Below are positions 5,738 through 10,190 of a stretch of DNA of 10,190 nt, in pieces (the stretch's first letter is position 1; every line of letters begins with the position of its first letter). The notes beneath the pieces were generated by a model. The model made no database searches. It saw only the letters and a program-made list of their open reading frames with translations, and was not told the origin of the DNA. Position numbers and translations under genes: made by a program. The DNA is from Oscillospiraceae bacterium (GTDB taxonomy: Bacteria; Bacillota; Clostridia; Oscillospirales; Acutalibacteraceae), in contig JAQXLO010000122.1 in NCBI GenBank assembly GCA_029012165.1, positions 1 through 10,190 on the forward strand, given 5' to 3'.

Positions 5738-7774
5738 ATGGATCTGCAAACGGATATTCAGTATCTCAAGGGCGTTGGGGAGAAACGTGCGGTGCTTCTG
5801 CGCAAGCTGGGAATTTGTACCGTGGATGACCTGCTGCATTTTTATCCCCGCACCTACGAGGATTGGACAAACATTCGCACCATCGAAGAAGCCGCCATCG
5901 GCGAGACTTGCTGTGTGCGGGCCGTGGTGGATCGCAAACCCATCGGTGTGCGCATCCGCAAGGGCATGACCGTGTTTAAAACAGATGTTACCGATGGCAA
6001 AAGTTTGATGCAGATCACGATTTTCAACAACCGCTTCCTTGCGGAAAAGCTGGAGACGGGGGAGGAATACCTGTTTTTCGGACGGGTCAGCGGCAATCTT
6101 TGGAAAAAAGAGATGGTCTCTCCCATGGCGGAAAAGCCGCAGTCGGCAGAACGCATCCATCCTGTCTATCGCCTGACCGAGGGGCTTTCCGGCCGTACCG
6201 TGGAGCGTCTGGTTTCTGCGGCATTGGAGCATTGTGCGGCGCAGTGTGCGGAAACACTGCCCCAATCCATTCGGGATACATATTGCCTTTGCGGCATACG
6301 GGACGCCTTGTATAACATCCATTTTCCGCCCGATGCGGACTACGCCGATCACGCCCGCCGCAGGCTGATCTTTGAGGAACTGCTGACGCTCACCCTGTCC
6401 ATGCGCAGTATGCGCACACGCAATCGTGCACGGACAGAATGTGCGGCGCTGAACGATTGTACAGCGGCATTTTTAAACACTTTGCCCTTTGTGCCCACGG
6501 GCGCACAAAGCAGAGCGGTACAGGCAATTGCGGCGGATATGGCACGCAATGTGCCGATGAATCGCCTTTTGCAGGGGGATGTGGGCTCGGGCAAAACGGC
6601 CGTTGCGGCGGCGGCAGTGTATCTGGCGGTGCACAACGGGATGCAGTGTGCGTTCATGGCGCCGACGGAGATTCTCGCCATGCAGCACTTTAAGACACTG
6701 TCCGCTTTTTTTGAGGATAGCGATATCCGCATCGCTCTGCTGACCGGCTCCGCAAAGGCGTCGGAGAAACGAAAGATATACGCCGCCTTGCAAAGCGGGG
6801 AGATCCATGTGCTGGTGGGTACCCATGCCCTGATCACGCCCGAGGTGGTTTTCCACAGATTGGGCTTGGTCATCACGGATGAACAGCACCGTTTCGGTGT
6901 GGAGCAGAGGGCAGCGCTGGGGGAAAAGGGCGACAACCCGCACCTGCTGGTCATGTCGGCAACGCCGATCCCCCGCACCCTTGCGCTGATGATCTACGGC
7001 GATCTGGATGTGTCCGTGCTGGACGAACTGCCGCCCGGGCGAAAGCCGGTCAAGACCTATGCCGTCACCGGAGAAAAGCGGGAACGGGTTTGGAACTATG
7101 TGAAAAAATATCTCGACAAGGGGATGCAGGGCTACATCGTCTGTCCCTTGGTCGAGGAGGGGGAGCTGCCCTTGGCGGCGGCAGAGGAATACGCCGCACA
7201 GCTGCGGGAAGGACCGTTTCACCGGTATGCGGTGGGGCTGATGCACGGGCGCATGAAGCCCAGAGACAAGGAAGAAGTCATGCGAAACTTTGCGGACAGA
7301 AACATACAGCTTCTCGTTTCCACCACCGTGATCGAGGTGGGCGTGGATGTGCCCAATGCGGCGATCATGGTGATTGAAAATGCGGAGCGCTTCGGACTTT
7401 CCCAGCTGCACCAGCTGCGTGGACGCATCGGCAGGGGACAGGCGGAATCCAGCTGTATTCTCATTTCCGACGCACAGAACGACGAGGCGTTGCGCCGTCT
7501 GCGGATCATGACGCAGACCAATGACGGCTTCCGCATTGCGGACGAAGATCTGAAAATGCGAGGACCCGGCGACTTTTTCGGTGCCAGACAGCACGGCTTG
7601 CCGCAGATGAAGATCGCCGATATGCTCGAGCAAACGGAGCTTGTCCATGAGGCGGGCGAAGCGGCGGAAAAGCTGCTGCGGGAAGATCCGAATCTGTCTG
7701 CGCCGGAGCACAGGGCGCTGTGTGCGGCGGTGGAAAAACTGTTTGCAAAAATCGGCAGCAGCGGCATGAATTGA
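5738..7774 (+). CDS. recG: RecG, ATP-dependent branched-DNA helicase
   Basis: This 678-residue superfamily 2 helicase, close to B. subtilis RecG (about 680), regresses stalled replication forks and processes Holliday junctions. The N-terminal wedge region starts with a helix-hairpin-like LKGVGEKRAVLLRKLGI. Helicase motifs run in order: Walker A GDVGSGKT (280-287), APTEILAMQH, LLTGS, GTHALI, the RecG-type DEQHRFGV (381-388), MSATPIPRTLAL, GLMHGRMK, STTVIEVGVDVP and LRGRIGRG (560-567). The TRG translocation motif (GFRIADEDLKMRGPGDFFGA..G) starts at 597. The open frame extends upstream to 5192, but only ATG 5738 gives the conserved N-terminus. AAGAGG (5726-5731) is six bases before it, and two bases separate it from the DAK2 stop. 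All catalytic motifs are intact. Confidence 0.97.
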   Translation: MDLQTDIQYLKGVGEKRAVLLRKLGICTVDDLLHFYPRTYEDWTNIRTIEEAAIGETCCVRAVVDRKPIGVRIRKGMTVFKTDVTDGKSLMQITIFNNRFLAEKLETGEEYLFFGRVSGNLWKKEMVSPMAEKPQSAERIHPVYRLTEGLSGRTVERLVSAALEHCAAQCAETLPQSIRDTYCLCGIRDALYNIHFPPDADYADHARRRLIFEELLTLTLSMRSMRTRNRARTECAALNDCTAAFLNTLPFVPTGAQSRAVQAIAADMARNVPMNRLLQGDVGSGKTAVAAAAVYLAVHNGMQCAFMAPTEILAMQHFKTLSAFFEDSDIRIALLTGSAKASEKRKIYAALQSGEIHVLVGTHALITPEVVFHRLGLVITDEQHRFGVEQRAALGEKGDNPHLLVMSATPIPRTLALMIYGDLDVSVLDELPPGRKPVKTYAVTGEKRERVWNYVKKYLDKGMQGYIVCPLVEEGELPLAAAEEYAAQLREGPFHRYAVGLMHGRMKPRDKEEVMRNFADRNIQLLVSTTVIEVGVDVPNAAIMVIENAERFGLSQLHQLRGRIGRGQAESSCILISDAQNDEALRRLRIMTQTNDGFRIADEDLKMRGPGDFFGARQHGLPQMKIADMLEQTELVHEAGEAAEKLLREDPNLSAPEHRALCAAVEKLFAKIGSSGMN

Positions 7775-7789
7775 TTCCATGCCCTGCCG
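7753..7789 (+). other. Hairpin spanning the recG stop codon
   Basis: GGCATG (7763-7768) pairs with CATGCC (7778-7783), and CGGCAG (7753-7758) with CTGCCG (7784-7789), leaving a 4-base bulge on the left arm. The recG TGA lies in the loop. An A-rich run follows rather than a T tract, so this is not a normal intrinsic terminator. It may stabilise the mRNA end or be incidental. Confidence 0.35.
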
Positions 7790-7801
7790 GGAAGAAAAAA
7801 C

Positions 7802-7830
7802 TTGCCCTAAACGATATTTTTTGATATAAT
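7802..7830 (+). promoter_or_regulatory. Sigma-A-type promoter with extended -10 for the M23 gene
   Basis: TTGCCC (7802-7807), a 17-base spacer and TATAAT (7825-7830) preceded by TGA give an extended -10 (TGNTATAAT). Initiation near 7837 would make ATG 7838 the very first bases of the mRNA, another reason to reject that codon as the start. Confidence 0.75.
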
Positions 7831-7851
7831 ACTCCATATGCGAGAAAGAAC

Positions 7852-7858
7852 GGAGGTG
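7852..7858 (+). promoter_or_regulatory. Ribosome binding site that decides the GTG start at 7865
   Basis: GGAGGTG sits six bases before GTG 7865. It lies inside the frame opened by ATG 7838, which has no ribosome site upstream of it. Confidence 0.8.
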
Positions 7859-7864
7859 CGAAAC

Positions 7865-9541
7865 GTGTACAAACGAATAGCCTATTTCGGCTTGATGACC
7901 CGCTTCCATGTGCGCCACTGGGTGCGCAGAGCGGCGTATGCACTGCGCAAGCCTTTTTATGCCGTTTTTTCCTGGGTCTACATTCTCTTTGCCGCCGTTG
8001 ACTTTTTTGTTGTGCGTTCCGCAAAAAACTTCCGTCGAGAGTGGAAGTATCTGCGTGCCGAGATGCACAGTGCATCTGCGCATCTGCACAAAGCGTTCAA
8101 AAAGAGTACGGCCACGTGGTTTTCCGTGCTGTTTCATTATATCGTCAAGGCGTTCCAAAAACATCGGCGCTTTTTCCGTGCGGCATTCAACACAGTCTTG
8201 CCTGTATTGATGGCGGTGGTGCTGGTGCTGGAGATCCACCAGTGGTCAGAGTTTACCTATGCGCTCAAGGTGATCTACGGCGGCGAGACGATCGGCTATA
8301 TATCCAACGAGTCCGTTTATCTGCAAGCGAGAAATCTGGCGGTGGAAAAGCTTTCCGTCGGAATGGATGAGGCGGAGCGAGCCGACCTTTTGGAAACGCC
8401 GAAATATGAGCTGTCTTTGGTCTCGGTCAACAAGCTGGTCGATACCACCATCCTGAGCGACAATCTGATTCAGGCATCGGACGCCAACATCACCAACGCC
8501 TGCGGGGTGTTTATCGACGGGGAATTTTTATGTTCCGTCAAGAACGAAAATGATGCCCGCAGTGTGTTCAATGCCATTCTCGACCGGCAGGAAAATGTGC
8601 CGTCCGGCGCAACGGTGGGCTTTGTGCAGTCGGTGGACTATGTACAGGGACTGTACCCGGACAACAGCAATTCCATGTGGGACGCCGAAAAGCTTGCACA
8701 AAAACTGGACACGGTCAAGGAACCGGCCAAGTATTACATCGCACAGCCGGGCGATTCCTTCTCCCGCATTGCGGCGATCCATGGGCTGACGGTCAGTGAA
8801 TTGAAGGCGCTGAACCCCGAACTGGGCGATACCATCCTTGTGGGCGCCCGAATGCTGGTTGCCAAGGAAGTGGAATATGTCACCCCCAAGGTCACCGTGC
8901 TGGAGGTACGTACCGAAGAGGTGGACTACAAAACAGAAACCACGACCAATGCCAAGCTGTTTTCCGGCGACCGCCGTGTCATTCAGCCGGGCGAAAAGGG
9001 CGTGGATCAGGTGACGATCAGCGTGACGACGGTGAACGGACAGATCTATGACTGGGAAGAGATCGACCGTGTGACGATTAAGCAACCCATTACGGAAAAG
9101 GTCGAGGTCGGTACAGCCAAGGCGGGCACAGCCGGCTACTACGGCGGCACGTTCTCGGCCAAGGGCTTTATTTGGCCGTGCCCCACTGCGCGCATGATCA
9201 GCCAGTATTTCGGCAACAAGGGGCACAAGGGGCTGGATATCACCACCAGCGGTGCTCTGGGCAAGCCCATCGTTGCCGCCGCCTCCGGCGTTGTGGAGAT
9301 CGCAGGCTCCACCGGTAACAGCTATGGACAGCAGGTTTTGATCAACCACGGCAACGGCGTCAAGACGCGGTATGCCCATTGCGTGTACGGCTCCATCCGT
9401 GTGCGTGTCGGACAGCAGGTCACAGCAGGACAGCAGATCGCCTCCATCGGCTCCACCGGCAATTCCACCGGACCGCATCTGCACTTTGAAGTGATCGTCA
9501 ATGGCGTGGTAACGAACCCGTTGAAGTACGTCTCCCGATAA
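7865..9541 (+). CDS. Membrane-anchored LysM-G5-M23 peptidoglycan endopeptidase
   Basis: This 558-residue protein starts at GTG. The first 100 or so residues are strongly basic and aromatic, with a hydrophobic stretch at 31-50 (FYAVFSWVYILFAAVDFFVV). A second one at about 110-123 (VLPVLMAVVLVL) is the likely membrane anchor. The extracellular part has a LysM module (290-332, YYIAQPGDSFSRIA...LNPELGD), which should bind peptidoglycan, and a G5-like domain (about 345-417, ending TIKQPITEKVEVGTA). A C-terminal M23 (LytM-type) zinc peptidase follows. Metal and catalytic residues are present: His454 and Asp458 (HKGLD), His505 (YAHC), His538 and His540 (HLHFE). It is therefore probably an active hydrolase of peptide cross-bridges, not a degenerate regulator. 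It has its own promoter and terminator, so it is monocistronic. The family is certain; whether it serves growth, division or sporulation is unknown. Confidence 0.93.
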   Translation: MYKRIAYFGLMTRFHVRHWVRRAAYALRKPFYAVFSWVYILFAAVDFFVVRSAKNFRREWKYLRAEMHSASAHLHKAFKKSTATWFSVLFHYIVKAFQKHRRFFRAAFNTVLPVLMAVVLVLEIHQWSEFTYALKVIYGGETIGYISNESVYLQARNLAVEKLSVGMDEAERADLLETPKYELSLVSVNKLVDTTILSDNLIQASDANITNACGVFIDGEFLCSVKNENDARSVFNAILDRQENVPSGATVGFVQSVDYVQGLYPDNSNSMWDAEKLAQKLDTVKEPAKYYIAQPGDSFSRIAAIHGLTVSELKALNPELGDTILVGARMLVAKEVEYVTPKVTVLEVRTEEVDYKTETTTNAKLFSGDRRVIQPGEKGVDQVTISVTTVNGQIYDWEEIDRVTIKQPITEKVEVGTAKAGTAGYYGGTFSAKGFIWPCPTARMISQYFGNKGHKGLDITTSGALGKPIVAAASGVVEIAGSTGNSYGQQVLINHGNGVKTRYAHCVYGSIRVRVGQQVTAGQQIASIGSTGNSTGPHLHFEVIVNGVVTNPLKYVSR

Positions 9542-9546
9542 AGCAT

Positions 9547-9584
9547 CCCCTTTACAGATTTTTTCAGTCTGTAAGGGGGTTTTT
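9547..9584 (+). terminator. Strong rho-independent terminator after the M23 gene
   Basis: CCCCTTTACAGA (9547-9558) pairs with TCTGTAAGGGGG (9568-9579) over 12 bp with one T.G wobble and a 9-base loop, followed by five T. It starts six bases after the stop codon. Confidence 0.93.
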
Positions 9585-9585
9585 G

Positions 9586-9614
9586 TTGCTTTTCCACAAA
9601 ATGTATGCTACACT
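9586..9614 (+). promoter_or_regulatory. Probable promoter for the beta-helix gene
   Basis: TTGCTT (9586-9591), a 17-base spacer and TACACT (9609-9614) preceded by TGC form an extended -10 promoter that begins right after the terminator T tract. The -10 matches consensus at four of six positions. Initiation near 9621 leaves a leader of about 50 bases. Confidence 0.6.
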
Positions 9615-9671
9615 GTAAAGGAGAATTGGTACGGGGTTTCCGTCCTTTATGCTTGTAAGGAGGCGTTTTTG

Positions 9672-10190
9672 GTGAAAAAGATTTTGGCAATCCTGCTGAG
9701 CGTTCTTTTTTGTGTTTGCGCTGCTCCCGTCACATTTGCGGCGGATACGGGCACCACGGTCTACGTGGACAGCGTCGGCGGCAGTGATGCAAACAGCGGC
9801 AAAAGCGATGGGGATGCATGGAAAACTCTGGAAAAAGCATCCGAAACTACCTATGAACCGGGCAGCAAAATTCTACTCAAGGCGGGTTCTATCTTCAACG
9901 GCAGCTTCACGGCGCACGGAAACGGCACGGCGGATAATCCCGTAACCCTCGGCGTCTACGGCGACGTGGAGAGTCTAGGAAAGCCTGTGATTCGCTCCGA
10001 TGAGGATGTTATTTTGCTGAATTTGCACAACGTCAGCGGCTGGTGCGTGCAGCAGATCGAATTCACTGCGCCCAACGGCAAGGGCATCTACATTACGGCA
10101 GACGGCGATGGTATGACCACCGATATCACCGTGCAGGACTGCGTGTTCCACGACATATATTATAAACGCTGTGAAAGCTATAGCGGCGGT
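9672..10190 (+). CDS. Secreted parallel beta-helix (pectate-lyase-like) protein, N-terminal part
   Basis: 173 codons are visible and the frame is still open at the window edge. GTG 9672 follows AAGGAGG (9657-9663) by eight bases; an adjacent in-frame TTG at 9669 is an alternative start. Residues 1-23 form a Sec signal peptide: KK, the hydrophobic core ILAILLSVLFCVCAA, likely cleavage after TFA. The mature start VYVDSVGGSDANSGKSDGDA (30-49), followed by WKTLEKA, matches the YYVs..GsD.n.G....pwkTL pattern that opens many right-handed beta-helix and polysaccharide-lyase-like proteins. GSKILLKAGSIFNGSF, NPVTLGVYGD and later repeating hydrophobic strands (WCVQQIEFTAPNGKGIYI, ITVQDCVFHDIY) also fit. 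The protein is probably extracellular and acts on or binds polysaccharide. The substrate, and whether it is an enzyme at all, cannot be told without the rest. Confidence 0.82.
   Translation, partial: MKKILAILLSVLFCVCAAPVTFAADTGTTVYVDSVGGSDANSGKSDGDAWKTLEKASETTYEPGSKILLKAGSIFNGSFTAHGNGTADNPVTLGVYGDVESLGKPVIRSDEDVILLNLHNVSGWCVQQIEFTAPNGKGIYITADGDGMTTDITVQDCVFHDIYYKRCESYSGG

Noticed and set aside
7838..7864. ATG 7838 as the start of the M23 protein
   Set aside because: It would sit at the predicted transcription start without a ribosome site, and GGAGGTG points to GTG 7865.
6473..8239. 588-codon open frame on the minus strand opposite recG and the M23 N-terminus
   Set aside because: It has the same shadow character, no recognisable domain and no promoter or ribosome site of its own, and recG is certain.
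9617..9658. Ten-codon leader peptide (TTG 9626 to TAA 9656) before the beta-helix gene
   Set aside because: The AAAGGAG is only two bases from the TTG and partly upstream of the predicted transcription start, so it would not be translated.
9712..9945. 77-codon open frame in another frame within the beta-helix gene
   Set aside because: It is Arg/Ser-rich shadow sequence inside a gene with a clear signal peptide and family pattern.

Overview
The window looks like chromosomal DNA of a spore-forming, fairly G+C-rich clostridial Firmicute. An Oscillospiraceae/Ruminococcaceae-type bacterium is my inference. The reasons are a complete spoIIA-type operon (anti-anti-sigma, anti-sigma, sigma F), Gram-positive gene pairings such as DAK2/FakA-like next to recG, a lipoprotein signal peptide, strong GGAGG-type ribosome binding sites and a LysM-G5-M23 cell-wall peptidase. 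All nine genes lie on the + strand and the window is densely coding. No gap between genes exceeds about 135 bases, and I saw no tRNA, rRNA, IS element, CRISPR array or phage gene.

Layout. (1) 1-847: the 3' part of folC (folate polyglutamylation), followed by a rho-independent terminator at 882-912. (2) 936-2347: the sporulation switch spoIIAA-spoIIAB-sigF, tightly packed, with the last two genes overlapping, and closed by a terminator at 2372-2401. A perfect match to the Spo0A box consensus lies upstream at 860-868. (3) 2470-7774: a likely transcription unit starting at a sigma-A-type promoter (2413-2441). It holds tcdA (tRNA ct6A formation), a solitary oligopeptide-type substrate-binding lipoprotein overlapping tcdA by ATGA, a short DAK2/FakA-like protein, and recG (branched-DNA helicase). 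(4) 7865-9541: an independently promoted, membrane-anchored LysM-G5-M23 endopeptidase with a strong terminator at 9547-9584. (5) 9672-10190 (open at the right edge): a secreted protein whose start resembles parallel beta-helix (pectate-lyase-like) proteins, with its own extended -10 promoter.

How the genes work together. SpoIIAA, SpoIIAB and sigma F form the partner-switching module that restricts sigma F activity to the forespore. tcdA and recG are housekeeping genes (tRNA modification, replication-fork repair), and the DAK2 protein probably belongs to fatty-acid or phospholipid precursor metabolism. The M23 protein acts on peptidoglycan at the cell surface. I do not see a clearly new multi-gene system. 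The more unusual points are the Spo0A box upstream of a terminator with no clear sigma-H promoter, the N-terminally short sigma F, the FakA-like protein without its C-terminal domain, the lone binding protein coupled to a tRNA-modification gene, and the long basic N-terminus of the M23 protein.
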